Source: Hemileia vastatrix | Lineage: Eukaryota; Basidiomycota; Pucciniomycetes; Pucciniales; Zaghouaniaceae | Assembly: GCA_030280995.1 (NCBI GenBank) | Contig: JASXTE010000015.1 | Span: 5,319,001 to 5,383,000 of the forward strand | Length of the DNA stretch: 64,000 bases | Direction of reading: 5' to 3' | Shown here: one piece after another, positions 31,259 through 43,261 of the stretch | Layout of the letters: each line of letters starts with the position of its first letter | How positions within the stretch are numbered: position 1 is the stretch's first letter | Program-made: the position numbers and the translations under genes | The notes under the pieces: generated by a model | What the model saw: only the letters and a program-made list of their open reading frames with translations | What the model was told of the DNA's origin: nothing | Database searches by the model: none

Positions 31259-32060
31259 CCGTCTTCTTAATCTTCAAATTATGATTCATCTTCAGAATCA
31301 ACTCTTTTAAAATTTTGCAATTTATCCTCATGCTGGAGGCCCAAAGTTTGATCTTGATGATCATCTTTCTTAATAATTTTCTGCAGTTTAATGTCATGCT
31401 AAAGGCCCAAAGTTTGATCTTGATGATCATCTTTCTTACTAGTTTTCTGCAGTTTAACCTCATGCAGGAGGCCCAAAGTTTGATCTTGATGATCTTCTTT
31501 CTGTATAATCATCTGCAGTTTAAACTTATTCTGGAGGCCCAAAAATTGATCTTAACTATCTTCATGAAAATATTTTGAATCTTCTTTCTTCATTATCTTC
31601 AGATTTTTTTTTTGATTTTCTGGAATAATCTTGAAATTTTTATCTTCTTTTCTTGAGTTTTCTTCTGACCTATAAAAATAACCAGGGGTTTCCCTCATGC
31701 TCACAGGTGTGACCCAGGTAATGTTTTTGAAAGGCGTAGAAGAAACCCTAGTGGTGTACAATTGGGAGGACTTACTTTTAGACCCCAATCTCACCACCCC
31801 AAAACTTTACCGCATATCTTTCAATAAAGATATATGACCAATCTTCTTCCTTGAGCTTGAATTAAAAATAATTGAGAATCTTGAGAGAGAACAGAGACTT
31901 GATAAAAACTTGATGTATACTTGCAGAGAAGAGAAACATTGAAAAGAGAAAGTTGAAAATCCACTTGGTATATCTCTAAGGGAGCTGACCTACTACAACC
32001 TGGGATTTACTCATCTTGGGGAGAGGTTTTAGCACTAGGGTGATCAGCCCCACTTATTCT
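31259..32060 (-). pseudogene. pol: A1 pol, N-terminal linker portion
   Basis: This is the 5' part of A1 pol cut off by A2. It includes the KSKSSQLYTTRVSSTPFKNI segment (31680-31790) and the expanded ~63-bp repeat (31315-31560). It joins the pol portion at 9344. No catalytic domain lies here. Confidence 0.8.
31315..31560 (-). repeat. A1 ~63-bp in-frame repeat, about four copies
   Basis: Plus-strand core GGAGGCCCAAAGTTTGATCT recurs at about 31335, 31403, 31468 and, degenerate, 31533, with a unit near 63-66 bp. A2 has two units. Confidence 0.8.
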
Positions 32061-34420
32061 AAAAAAGACAGACCCTGGCTAGAGCCTGAGCCACACTCCA
32101 GAAAACCAGAGGTGGCACCCACTTCTTTCCTTCTCCTGCAACAATCCATGCACTGGCACATTTAAGATAAACCAGGCCTGGTCTCCCAATAATCCTCTCC
32201 AGGGGATGATAACCTCATGTGAAGTCTCCTTTCATCTTCACCAGTCAACTCCAAGCTGATTCCTAAATCAAATTGATAACCAATTCTTGCCTGAAAATAC
32301 ACCCGAAACAGCTTTAACTGTTCTCTTAGCAATATAAAAATGAACCTTCCCTCAGGCTCTGCCAACATCTAACTTCACAAACTCAGAAGTTCCAACAAAT
32401 TCAGTGACATGGCCACCGATCCCTCTCAAAATCCCACCAATATCAGCTTTGATGGGGAGGCCCAAATGAGTTTCCTCAAACAAAGAAATCAGGTTTATCT
32501 GAGAACCTAAATCCACCAATTCCCTTGCCTCTCTTCCATTCAGAGTGACCTTGACATAACCCAGAGGAGCAGAAAAATGAGTTTCCAACCCCTCACCAAA
32601 CTTTTCCGCAGAACCACAGATTTATTCCACCTCCCCAGAAGAAACTCTTTTCCTGGTAAACAACTTTTTCTGTCTATCAGCCAACCCTGGACTGAAAGCA
32701 TATGATTCCCCATAAGAAAGGGAAACCTGACCCTGATTCATCCTTTCCAGGACAGAGTTCATAACATTAACTTGACCAGAAACTACTGGCCTCTCAAAGT
32801 GAGCTCTTTAATTCACTACCTTGGTCCTAGAAGCTTCTTGAGGACCAGCACCACCAACAGATTTACCATTAACAGGAACCAAACCAGAACCCTCACCAGA
32901 ACCTCTAACTCCAGAAGGCTTTGGCAATGAAGCCAAAGGGAAATCCTCCTCATAGTCAGAATCAACCTCTATTGGCATTGGCTCACCATTCATGTCCAGT
33001 GCACCAAAACTAGGGGGGCCCATGTCAGCCATACCCTTCTGCATCTTGTACAGCTCCTCTTTGCTGTACCTCTTCCTAGCTGCACTCAGCTTAGGATTTG
33101 GCTTTAAAGAATTTGGCTTTGGTTGGGCCTGGGAACTGCTCTTAGGCCTTCCCACCTTCCCTGCTTCTACATCATAAACACCAGCTAAGCATTCCCCACT
33201 TGACTGTCCAACACAAGAATACAGCTCCAAACCACCAAAGGAAGTAGAAAAAGAGACCTTATTGACCTCCTTTCCCTTTCCCTTGCCGTCATCATTCTCC
33301 TTACCAGAAGAATTTCCCTGATCAGGAATCTCCTCAAACCTTGGCCTCCTTTGACTGAGACCTCCACTTCTCCTGACCAAATCAACAGGAGCCTGCCCCT
33401 AACTGGGCTTCACACATGAACCGTCAGGGAACTTGAAAACTCTGGCATCAAATTCCACCTTTCCTTCAGACACATCCCTGTTCAATTCCCAACAATCATT
33501 GGACCTGTGCCCCCTTCTGCTGCAATAAGATCAGACCCAAGGATCACTCCTACCAGCCCTCCTATCAAAATTTCTAGGCTGAGAAGGTGCCTTATTGACC
33601 TTCTTAGCCTCTTGAAAAAAATATGCAGCTGCTTTGTGAGATCAGCCAACTGCTCCACCACTGGGTCCCTCTCCTGTTTGCAAACCTTCACCATATTCTT
33701 CTCCTCCTTTTTCTCCCTAACTATCTCTTCAGCCAAAGCCTCACTGACTTTGCTGACATATTTGGTACTCCCCTCCTGATAGGTGTCCATGGCCAATAAG
33801 TTCAAATGGGCCTTAACAGCCTCCTTCACCTTATCCAAGGCAGGTAACTTCAGGTCCCCATTAGAAAGAGTCTTCATCAAGTACTTCTTTGACAGCTCCT
33901 TCAACACATCTATACTGACGTCTCTAGCAAGGGAAGACCAAAAACCATCCTTGGCAGCATTTTCATGTGCCAGATCCTCCACTTCCACCAAGTATTCCAC
34001 CACAGGATCAAACTTTAGCAGAAACTTTCTGTATTTATGCAAGTTATCAACACCACCATAAGATTTCCATTCACTGACAACCTTGTTCAGATCCACCATA
34101 GTGAACCTGACACCCCATCTATCTACCATCTCCCTACACAATAACTTCCAATCCCTCTTCTTGTAGCCAGACATGGCGACAATCTCCTTCTCAACTGCCC
34201 TATCATCAATGAAGAAGATAATCTGCTTCACCATGTCCAGGTAGGAAGCACCATCCACTCTAGCAGCAGTTTCATACCTCTCTAGAAACCACTTGACATC
34301 CTCCCCATTCAACTTGGTATCATCCCAAGTTTTAATCCTTACACACTCGTTGACCATCACAGCAGGAGGACCATCTCCCCCATTGACAGTCACCACAGGA
34401 AAAGAGGAACCAGAAGCCAT
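32054..34420 (-). pseudogene. gag-pro: A1 gag-protease
   Basis: Start ATG at 34420 (MASGSSFPVVTVNGG), a short distance after the primer site. Gag is open to 33482 (KTWDDTKLNGEDVKWFLERYE..., capsid-like). One missing base near 33610 shifts the frame before the zinc knuckle, whose first Cys codon is TGA while the remaining Cys, His and Cys are kept (33492-33533). The next open part (32808-33380) is the basic/acidic linker. The protease carries ARELVDLGSQINLIS (32352-32588): the active-site Ser-Gly pair reads Leu-Gly, a further lesion. The gag-protease stop TAA (32054-32056) follows the T TTT TTA slippery heptamer (32060-32066). Confidence 0.88.
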
Positions 34421-34490
34421 TCCTCCAAACCAAAACACCAAAAAGAGCCAACAAAAGAAAACAGAGATTCCAAAGAACTAGCAAGTTATT

Positions 34491-34507
34491 CCCCACGTTG
34501 GGTGCCA
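34491..34507 (-). other. A1 primer-binding site
   Basis: Minus strand TGGCACCCAACGTGGGG, one change from the A2 site, 4 nt from the LTR end. Confidence 0.8.
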
Positions 34508-34511
34508 GAAA

Positions 34512-35605
34512 TGTAGACAATCCTATAGTACTAGCTATAGGCCTTGACCAAGGGAGTTGGAGAAAAACCAGAGAGAAAATCCCCTGTCCCTTCAGAAAAA
34601 TAGAGTGAGATTTACTTGATAAAGTAAGTTGGTTCCTGTTTTGCTAAAGCCCCTTTTTTTCAACACACTTGACTGCTTGATGAGCCAAGAAAGTAGTCCC
34701 CAGACAGACTACCAGACCAAAGTACTGAAACGTAGACCAATGTCCACACCAGAGAAAGCAAAGATACTTGATGTAGGCTGAAAATCCGCCCCAGAGACAG
34801 AAATAATACTTGATATAGCTTGAAAGACTATACCAGAGAACCTTTTGCCAAAGTTGAGTTAAATGAAGAGCTAATCTTGCACAAACACACCCAATTGTGG
34901 CCAAAAACAGGGAAAACTGAGTGAGGAACAATGATATCACCTCCGGATGGTTGTATGATGATTAAGGTTGCCCCAAACTGTCTTATTCACTATGTACACA
35001 CAGACCACTATCAAAGAGCCCATGCACACCCACAAATCTGGCGCCTGTACCAGCCGAATTGAATAAAACCCTCCAGAAGCGCTCCCCAACCTTCTAAAAC
35101 AGAGGCAGGCGGGCCACCCAACGTCGGAGGTGCCGCCTGAAGCAGCCCGGCCTCCCTGAAGCCAGAAAACCAATTAAAACACCTAATCTACTTAGAAACA
35201 TTAACTACAACTACTAAAAGCCTTAAAACACTCAAATTTCACTATAACAACTTTAAGACATGAAATATAGAGCTAAATTAGCCCTATCCAATGATACTAA
35301 GTACTTAACCCTAAGACTTAAGGTTAGCCCATAAAACACAAAAAACAAAATTAAACAGCTATCTTTTGTAACTGAAGAATGTAGAAATGACCCCTTAAAA
35401 CTTAGAATATAAAAAATATTAACAGGAAATGAAATATATATAAAAACTGGAGCTATCCAATGATAGTACCTACATACCCGTAGTCCCAATATTTATGGAA
35501 TAAAACCAGGAAATCACCCATTTCTCCAACAAATGTAAATTAAGACATGCACAAACAGCGCCAAAAACACACAAAAAAGGCCCCTGCCAATGTTGGAAGA
35601 CCACA
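34512..35605 (-). repeat. A1 5' LTR
   Basis: 1094 bp on the minus strand, TGTGGTCTTCC at 35605 to TCTACA at 34512. Followed at 35606-35609 by CCAG, one side of the target duplication; the other side is outside the window. Confidence 0.95.
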
Positions 35606-37910
35606 CCAGATTATGGTGGTGTTTTTTCTTTTTGTTAGGATTGGAAGAAGAACTGTGTTCTTTGCAGTATAGGAAGCTGGAAAGAGTATATGGATTGAAA
35701 TGTTCAGGGACTAAAGTGGAAGGTAATTTTTGGGAAGAAGTTGAAGAAGCAGGGATAGAGTGTTGGAAGGTGTGCTTGATTATTTTAGACATCTTCCAGT
35801 GTTCATCAAGGAGCTGTCTTCTCAGATTCTTTTCAATGTCATTCAACAGACTCTTGAGGGCAAAGGCCTTAAGCATGTTTGAACACATCATGCTTAGGTG
35901 TTGTTTCATGTTGGTCTAATCCAGCGTTAAGGTAGTTTCTAGAGGTTGGCCAATCATAAATGTAGTTTCAGGAAGGGGGTTTCCAACTACAAAGAATAAT
36001 TAGATCATTAATTGTTCTCTGCTAAAAAAATTGGATTTATTAATTTGGTACTCACAGATGGGAACTCATCAAATTTGTAAGAGGACAGGATTTGAGCTGT
36101 TGAAGAAAGCTGAATGGATGTTGAACAAGTATCAACCAGATAGAGGTATGGATTATCATGATCATTCTCTAAATGGTTTTGAGAAGAAGAAGGAGAAGAA
36201 GGGCATTCCTGTGGCCTGTTTGGAGCAGCAGGCTGCTATTGTTGATGTGGATATTAATATTGCTTGGTCCAGTTGGGTTGGAAACTGGTGGTGGAGTACC
36301 AGGGTTGTTAAGGGAAGGATCAGGAGAAGGTGACCTGGAAGCTGATTGTGATTTGCTAGATGAAGATCTAGAAGAAATCAAACTATCAGAGGAGTAATTG
36401 GTGGCCAGAGGAGAGGTGTAGTTAGTTCTTCTTGAAGTAACAGGAGATTTTTTTTTTGAATCCAGTAGTGCATGCTCTGGTGTTTTCAGGAGGTTCTCTG
36501 GCAGATTTTCTAGAGATGTTGGGATTTTCCAGGTTGTCTGAGGAAAAACTTTTGTGTGTATACATTTCTCTGGGAGCACTAGGAGGTGGTTGTGTAAAGT
36601 TTTTGGTGTTTAATCATGGATTTTGGCTGTTATCTGGCTGAATTTGGGAGTTTTGAGCCTAATTTTTGCTTTCTAGCAAGGCAGGAAGGCTGCCTGGGAG
36701 CTGATTTTGAAGATGATTTGTTAAAATTTTCTGAGATAAAAGCAGATTCTTGAGAAGATAAAGCAGGTCTTTTAGGGAGTGTTTTGGGAATAGAACGGTG
36801 TGATCTTCTGGAAGGAGCGGAAGATAAAGAAGAGGAAGCAGGTCCAAGCTCTGATGAACTGGAAGGAGCTCTGGAAATATATTTGTATGAAAGTGAAGGC
36901 AGAGGTATTGGATAGTTAGGGTCTTGGTCACATCTATCCCTTTTAGAGTTGTAAGAATCACAGGCTCTGTTATAGAATTTGGGCTGAGGAGTTTTAAGAG
37001 TGAAAGTACAAGGCCTGCACATGTGGATGCACTATTTACAAGCATTTTCAGCCAGGCTACTAGACTTACCCAGTAAAATAATTACTTATCTTACTGAGAT
37101 GAAGCCACGCCTTTTAATCCTTATTAATAATTAATTATTTACAAACTACTTATGCATTACCTAAAACTAACAAGCTAAGTTCAAAAGGTAATGTAAATAA
37201 TTAACAAAATAAGTGACTGTCACATACATTTTTTCCCTAACACCATGCTCAATAATACAGATAAGAGGGAATAAAAATAGTATTAAAAATATAAAAATAT
37301 AAAAAAAAAATAATCAAATCCCTTTATTTAGATTTTGTTTAATCAACATTTAAATCAAATATTTTTGTACTAAATGTGACGGATCAAGGGATTCAGATTT
37401 TTATTTCAAATAAAATAATACTTTTTATTCATGCAATATTTGGTATAACTCTTATTATTTCACATACACTCTTTATTTAGATTCTTTTTTTCTCACACCC
37501 TTGTATTAGGTGGTGTTAACTCCGTATCTTTATTTCTCACATCTTTGCCTATAAAAGGACCTCTCTTTTTGTACTTTTCAAGTCATTAATTCACTTACTT
37601 AAATTATTACAACCAATACTATTATTAAATTTATTACTATTTTTATTATTTTCTTTAGTACTTACAATCTTGAAGTTCTAAATCATTAATTATAATAATA
37701 ATTAAAATCTTACCTCTTAAAATTGAGTATTAAATCTTTAAGATTATAAGAGAAATATGTACATTATCTTGAGTCCTCTAAATTAACTGTTGCCATCCTT
37801 GAACTACCTTTAAAATCTTCTAGACGTAAAAGCCAACCTTGACAAGCATAGTCCTTTGAAGCGGTGAAAAAGGGAAGGTCCAATGGGTCAAAGTCTGGTG
37901 ATTCAGCCAT
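35606..37910 (-). pseudogene. aORF2 of A3, truncated by A1 and split by a solo LTR
   Basis: Start ATG at 37910 (MAESPDFDPLDLP). A 799-bp LTR (37046-37844) is inserted just at the first cysteine motif. Coding resumes with CIHMCRPCTF and CDSYNSKRDRCD, so one Cys is now Tyr. The Ser-rich RSHRSIPKTLPKRP region and a frameshifted low-complexity middle follow. The intron is at 35987-36055, and the helical end NMLKAFALKSLLND...LLDEHWKMSKIIKH is intact until A1 cuts the gene at 35606, after KKKHHHNL. The open frame beyond is fused to LTR sequence. Confidence 0.72.
37046..37844 (+). repeat. Solo LTR of a third family (LTR-C)
   Basis: 799 bp, TTTCAGCCAGGC (TG mutated to TT) to CCTTGACA, with a perfect 5-bp target duplication AGCAT (37041-37045 and 37845-37849). 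Its ends resemble the larger insertion at 58530-60992 read on the minus strand. A TATAAAAGG-type box lies at about 37550. Confidence 0.8.
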
Positions 37911-38040
37911 GATATGTGAAGGAAAAATAATGAATAGAAAAGAGATGAATTAAAATTTTATCAGAGATGTGTAGAAAATGAAGAAAGAGTGGAAGTTCAG
38001 CATGTTGGCTGTGGAGCACTGTGCATAGAGGTGGCTCTGC

Positions 38041-38585
38041 CCTTATATGCAAAATATGGATTTATAATCAATCAATACTTTAAACTGAACACTGGTAGTC
38101 CTCCAAGACTTAAAATGGCTGATTATTTAAATATTGCATCAAGATTTCTATTTTTTTTCTTACTAATGTGGATCTGCAGTCCATCAAGAATTTAAACTGA
38201 GAAATGGTACAGCCCCCCAAGACTTTAAACTGAGTATGGTTGTTGTTTGAGTCCTTCAGGACTATTAAATGATAATTTGGAGTTGGTGTGATTCTGACAG
38301 AGGGCATCCAAGGGCGAGTCTCTGAATTCAGTTAAGGCAAGTGTGGGGGTAACTGATGAGCTTGCTTCTCTGTAGAAATGTTACCCCAGAATGTTAGTTT
38401 GTTTCTTTGTTCTTTAATGTTTTGATCTCTGGTTTTGTCTTTTGATTTAGGTTTTGAGTCTCCCAAGAATATAAACTGAGGGATTTTGAGTCCCCCAAGA
38501 CTATAAAATGAGGGCTGTTAGTCCCCCAAGACTTAAAAGTGAGAATTAGTCCCCCAAGACTTCAAAATGAGGAGTTTTTTTATTT
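38041..38585 (-). promoter_or_regulatory. TATA-like box, repeat array and hairpin upstream of A3 aORF2
   Basis: The minus strand has GCATATAAGG at 38041-38050. The repeat GACTTTAAACTGA and variants occurs near 38083, 38105, 38187, 38220, 38260, 38465, 38500, 38530 and 38555 on the plus strand. A GGGGTAACTG...GTTACCCC hairpin lies at 38346-38388. Same layout as in A1, A2 and A4. Confidence 0.6.
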
Positions 38586-38618
38586 ATTTCTAAATCAAGA
38601 TTTTTGTGCAAGAAGTAA

Positions 38619-39243
38619 TTACAGAAAAGAATCAAGTGATGTAACAAAATGTTCAGCATTGGCTTTGAACTGGTGGATAAGGTTCTTCCTTTTCTCAAGG
38701 TCCTGTGGGTTCCTGGCAGGAGTTGATTGGAAGTAATCTAGGATAAGATGCTTCTGTTTAGATGAATGTTGTTGGAAGTTGTTTTTGACGGTTGGAAATG
38801 GATCAGGTGGGGGTTCTTCAAGGGTTCAAACCTTGTCATCATCACTGTCTGGATTGGAATGAACTGGAAATCTGTCAGATTGAATTTCAGTATGAAGAAG
38901 TATTGGGCTTACCATCAGAAGGACCAGGGATTCAAGAGCTAGTGTTTGTAGCAGGGTTGGCACTTTTTTTTGAAGGGTGTAATTTGTTGACCAGTCTGGG
39001 GATCAGGATGGATGGTCTTGATCTTTTGGTGCTGGAGGAAGGTGGATCAGGTTGTGGAGGAGGAGAAGATGTTAGAGAGGACAATGGACCAGGTCGGAAA
39101 CAAGTCTTCTTCCTAGAGTGACAGGCATCACAGGAGGTTCTGTAGGGATGAGCTGGAGGTGTGATGGTACAGATGATATTGTTGTCAATGCAGTATTGGA
39201 TAGGACCCATGTCAGTAGAATATTTGGAAAGAAAGCTGAACAT
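38619..39243 (-). pseudogene. aORF1 of A3
   Basis: Start ATG at 39243 (MFSFLSKYSTDMG), a start shared with A1. The cysteine block reads IQYCIDNNIIC (first Cys is Ile), 12 residues, CDACHSRKKTC. The basic RPSILIPRLVNKLHPSKK segment follows, one stop, then an intron at 38864-38912. Exon 2 has an acidic start, one stop, then LILDYFQSTPARNPQDLEKRKNLIHQFKANAE, ending at 38619-38621. The coding region is nearly intact, so it is useful for building the family consensus. Confidence 0.72.
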
Positions 39244-39291
39244 AGTGGTTGTGATGAAGGATAATGTGGAAATTATCTATTAAAGGGAGGA

Positions 39292-40390
39292 TGTGGAATT
39301 CCAACATTGGCAGAGCCCTTTGTTGGTCTATTTGGCATTGTTTTGATATGTCTTAAATGGCATTATTTAATAATTGGGTGTTTTTCTTGAATTTTTTGGT
39401 GAATATTGGGACTACGGGAATGTGGGTATTACTATTGGATAGCTACATTTTTTCTCTATATTTTATGTCTTGTTGACATTTTTCATATTTTAAGTATTTA
39501 ACAGATTATTTCTCATTTTTTCATTTTAAAAGACTGGTGTTTAACTTTTTTTTTGTGTTTTGTGGGCTAGCCTTAAGTATTAGGGTTAAGTGCTTAATAG
39601 CACTAGAATGGGCTAATTTTTCTCTAGGTTTCATTTCACAATGTTGTTATAGCCTATTTATGTTTTTTAAAGGTTTTAGTAGTCTTAGTTTTTTTTCTAA
39701 GTATTTTGGGTGTTTTTGGAGGTTTTTGGTGGTTTTCTGGCTTCAGGGTGGTCCCGCCGCCTCAGGGGGGCCTCCTGACGTCGGGAGTACTGCCCCCTCA
39801 GTGCTAGAAGGCTCGGAAGCATTTTCAGAGGGGTTTTATACAATTTTGCGCTCAGAAATGCCAAATTCGTTGGTGTGAATGGGCTCTTAGATAGCAGTCT
39901 GTGTGTATATAGTGAATAAGACAGTTTTGGGCAACCTTAATCATCATACAACAATCCAGAGGTGATATCCTTGTTCCTCACTCAGTTTTCACTGTTTTTT
40001 GGCTACAACTGGCTGTGTTTGTTGCAAGTTTAGTTCTTCATTTAACTCAAATTTGGCAATTGTTTTCTCTGTTGTAGTCTTGCAAGCTATATCAAGTATT
40101 ATTGCTGTCTGTGGTGTGGATTTGCAACCTACATCAAGTATCATTGCATTCTCTGGTGTGAACATTGGTCTTCATTTCGGTTCTTTGGTTTGGTAGTCTG
40201 TCTGGAGACTACTTTCTTGGCTGATCAGGAAGTCAAGTGTATTGGAAAAGGGCTTAAAACAACAGGAACCTATTTACTGTAGCAGGTAAATCTCACTTAT
40301 ATTTTTTTAAAGGGACAGTGGATTTTCTTTCTGGTTTTTCTCCAACTCCCTTGGTCAAAGCCTATAGCTAGTACTATAGGATTTTCTACA
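39292..40390 (+). repeat. A3 3' LTR
   Basis: 1099 bp, TGTGGAATTCC to TTTTCTACA, preceded by the purine tract AAAGGGAGGA. The GC box is more diverged (CTGACGTCGGGAGTACTGCC near 39775). Followed by CCGG. Confidence 0.93.
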
Positions 40391-40928
40391 CCGGTTCATC
40401 CCTACAGAGCCTCCCGTGATGCCTTTCACTCTAAGAAGAAGACTTGCTTCAGAACTGGTCCATTATCCTCTTCAACATCTTCTCCTCCTCCACAACCTGA
40501 TCTGCCTTCTACAAGAACCAAAAGATCCAGATCATCAATTCTGATCCCCAGACTGCTCAAAGAATTACAACCTTCCTAAATGAGTGCCAACCCCGCTACA
40601 ACCACTAGCTCTTGAATCCCTGGTCCTTCTTATGGTAAGCCCAATACTTCTTCATACTGAAATTCAATCTGACCAATTTCCAGTTCATTCCAATCCAGAC
40701 AGTGATGATGACAATGTTGGAAAAATTGAAACACCCCCACCTAATCCATTACCCACCATCAAAGACAAAATCGAACAAAATTCTTCTCAACAGAAGCATC
40801 TCATTCTAAATTACTTCCAATCAACTCTTTCCAGGAATCCACAGGACCTTGAGAAAAGGAAGAACCTCATTTACCAGTTCAAAGCCAAAACTAAACATTT
40901 TGTTAAATTTCTTTATTATTTTCTGTAA
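40391..40928 (+). pseudogene. aORF1 of A4, 5' part removed by A3
   Basis: Coding sequence resumes right after the A3 LTR with the second half of the cysteine block (CDxCHSRKKTC in relatives, here with SRDAFHSKKKTC, so both early Cys are lost). The basic RSSILIPRLLKEL segment follows, then an intron (40635-40683, GTAAGC...TTCCAG). Exon 2 is open: DSDDDNVGKIETPPPNPLP..LILNYFQSTLSRNPQDLEKRKNLIYQFK, ending at 40926-40928 in a shifted tail. Confidence 0.7.
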
Positions 40929-41640
40929 TTTTTTCCTACATGAAAATCTTGATTTATAAATAAAAAAATAAAAAAAATTCATCAGTTTAAAGTCTTGGGG
41001 TACTAATACTTAGTATTAAGTCTTTAGTGACTAACAACTCTCATATTATAGTTTTGGGGGTTTCAAAATCCTGAATTAAAAAGAAAAAACCAGAGATCAA
41101 AACATTAAAGACCAAAGAAACAAACTAACATTCTGGGGTAACTGTTCTAAAGAGAAGCCAACTCATCAGTTACCCCCACACTTGCCTTAACACAATTCAG
41201 AGACTCCCCCTTGAATCCCCTCTTCCAGAATTACACCAACTCCAATTATCAGTTTATAGTCCTGAAGGACTCAACCATTAAACCATCCTCAGTTTATAGT
41301 CTTGGAGGCCTATACCATTTTTCAGTTAAAAGTCTTGATGGACCAACCAAGGTGTTCAGTTTAAAGTCTTGACGGACTACACCTATGTTCAGTTTGAAGT
41401 CTTGACTAACTAACAGATCCACAGTAGTAACAAAAAATAAAAATCTTGAAGCAATCTTAACAAAACAGCCTATTTTAAGTCTTGGAGGAGTAAAACACAT
41501 TTTTCATATAAGGGTGGAGCCACCTCCATGCAACATGCTCCGCAGCCCACCTGCTAAACTTCCACTCTTTCTTCATCATCTAAAAATCACTGATAAAATT
41601 TTCATTTATCTCCTTTTTCATCAATTTTTTTCCTTCACAG
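40929..41640 (+). promoter_or_regulatory. Repeat array, hairpin and TATA-like box upstream of A4 aORF2
   Basis: AGTTTAAAGTCTTGGGGTA and variants occur near 40984, 41010, 41250, 41290, 41322, 41355 and 41387. The hairpin GGGGTAACTG (41135-41144) with CAGTTACCCC (41167-41176) is perfect. CATATAAGG at 41505-41513 lies about 135 nt before the ATG. Confidence 0.6.
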
Positions 41641-41643
41641 ATC

Positions 41644-43196
41644 ATGGCTGGATCCCCAGATTTTGACCCATTGGACCTTTCCTGTTTCACTGCTCCAAAA
41701 GACTATGCTTGTAAAAAGTAAATCCACATGTGCAGGCCTTGTACCTTCACTCTTCCTACTCCTCAGGCCAAATTCTATAACAGAGCCTGTGATTAATGCA
41801 ACTCTAAAAATAAAGATGTGACAGAGATCCCAACTATCCAATACCAATGCCTTCACCTTCTCATAAATATATTTCCAGATCTCCTGCCAGGTCACCAGAA
41901 CCTGGACCTTCTTTCACTTCTTTATCTTCCACTCCTTCCAGAAGATCACACCGTTATATTCCCAAAACACTCCCTAAAAGACCTGCTTTATCTTCTCAAC
42001 AATCTGCTTTTACCTCAGTAAATTTAGCCAAATTAGCTTCCAAATCAGCTCTTAGGCTGCTAGACCACATCCAGGCGGCCTTCCCACCTTACTAGAAAGC
42101 AAAAATCAGGTTCAAAACTACGCAATTCAGCCAGATAAAATCCAAAATCCACCATTAAACACCAACAACTCTACACAACCACCACCTAGTTCTCCCAGAG
42201 AAATGCATACACACAAAAATTCTTCCTCAGACAACACCAAAAATTTCAACATCTCCAGAAGGCCTTCTAGAGGACCTCATGAAGACACCAGAGCAGGCAA
42301 CACTGCTTCCAAACAAAAATCTCCTTTTCCACCAAAAAGAACTAACTAAACCTCTCCTCTGGCTGCAAATTATTCCTCTGAGACTTTTATTTCTTCCAGA
42401 TCTTCATACATAAAATCACATTAAGCTTCCAGGTCACTTTCTCCTGTTCCTTCCTTCAACAACCCTGGTACTCCACCATCAGTGTCCAAACCAACTGGGT
42501 CAAGCAATAATAATATCCACAACAACAACAAAAGCCCTGCTTCTCCAACCAGGCCACAGGAGCTCCCTTCTTCTTCATCATCTTCTCAACACCATTTAGA
42601 GAATGGTCATGGAATGCATACCTCTATCTGGTTGATCTTCCTTCCACATCCATTCAACATTCTTCAACAGTCAAGATTATGGCCGCATAAAAGTTTGAAG
42701 AGCTCCCAATCTGTAAGGAATAACTTAAAAAATTTAATTTTTTTAACAGAAAAAAATTATGATCTAATTCTTCTGTATAGTTGGAACCCCGCCTCCTGAA
42801 ACTACAATTATGATTGGCCAACCTCTAGAAACTATGTTAACGCTATATTATGCCAACATGAAACAACAGCTAAGCATGATGTGTTCAAACATGCTTAAGG
42901 CCTTTTCTGTCCATGGTCAATTGAATGAGTTTGAAAAGAATCTGAGAAAACAACTCCTTGATGACCACTGGAAGATTTCTAGAATAGTCAAGCACATCTT
43001 CCTACACTCTATACCAACTTCTTCCACTTCTTCCCAAAATTTACCTTCTACTCTGGTCCTTGACCATCACAACCCATATACCCTTTCAAGCCACCTACAT
43101 CACAAAGAACACAGTTCTTCCACCAATCCTAACAAAAATCAAAAACACCACCATAATCCGGACCAACTGCCGGAGGCTTCTTCTTCCAGACATTAA
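41644..43196 (+). pseudogene. aORF2 of A4
   Basis: Start ATG at 41644 (MAGSPDFDPLDLSCF). The cysteine block has ACKK, a stop at 41720, then IHMCRPCTFTLPTPQAKFYNRACD, a stop in the CDSC motif, and a frameshift. The middle is Ser/Pro/Asn-rich with several frame changes. The intron is at 42713-42780 (68 nt). The C-terminal part is open: GQPLETMLTLYYANMKQQLSMM..FEKNLRKQLLDDHWKISRIVKH, then a His/Lys/Ser tail ending at 43194-43196. This copy keeps the helical end well and is close to A3. Confidence 0.72.
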
Positions 43197-43261
43197 TATA
43201 AAAAAGAAATTAATAATTCACTCACTAGAAAGAACAATAATAATTAACAGATATATGAAAA

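Larger units (their letters stand above)
1..35605 (-). mobile_element. Retro-A copy A1, Ty3/Gypsy-type LTR retrotransposon, left end outside window
   Basis: This element lies on the minus strand and is split by A2 (9345-31258). Its 5' LTR is at 34512-35605, its primer site at 34491-34507, gag-protease at 32054-34420, the start of pol at 31259-32060, the rest of pol at 5822-9344, the antisense genes at 419-4560, and the first 370 nt of its 3' LTR at 1-370. The two halves of pol join cleanly once A2 and one CCGT copy are removed. A1 itself lies inside aORF2 of A3, whose sequence resumes at 35606. It also carries a 308-bp solo LTR and a 1.1 kb insertion. Coding regions hold stops and frameshifts, so it is a dead copy. 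Confidence 0.9.
35606..40390 (+). mobile_element. Retro-A copy A3, 3' part only
   Basis: Plus-strand element of which the window shows the antisense genes (aORF2 cut at 35606 by A1, and aORF1) and the 3' LTR (39292-40390). The rest lies left of the window beyond A1. It sits in aORF1 of A4, whose sequence resumes at 40391 with CCGG. Confidence 0.88.

Noticed and set aside
36173..36397. Arg-rich and other plus-strand frames around 35590-36640
   Set aside because: They are opposite-strand shadows of the aORF2 coding sequence of A3.
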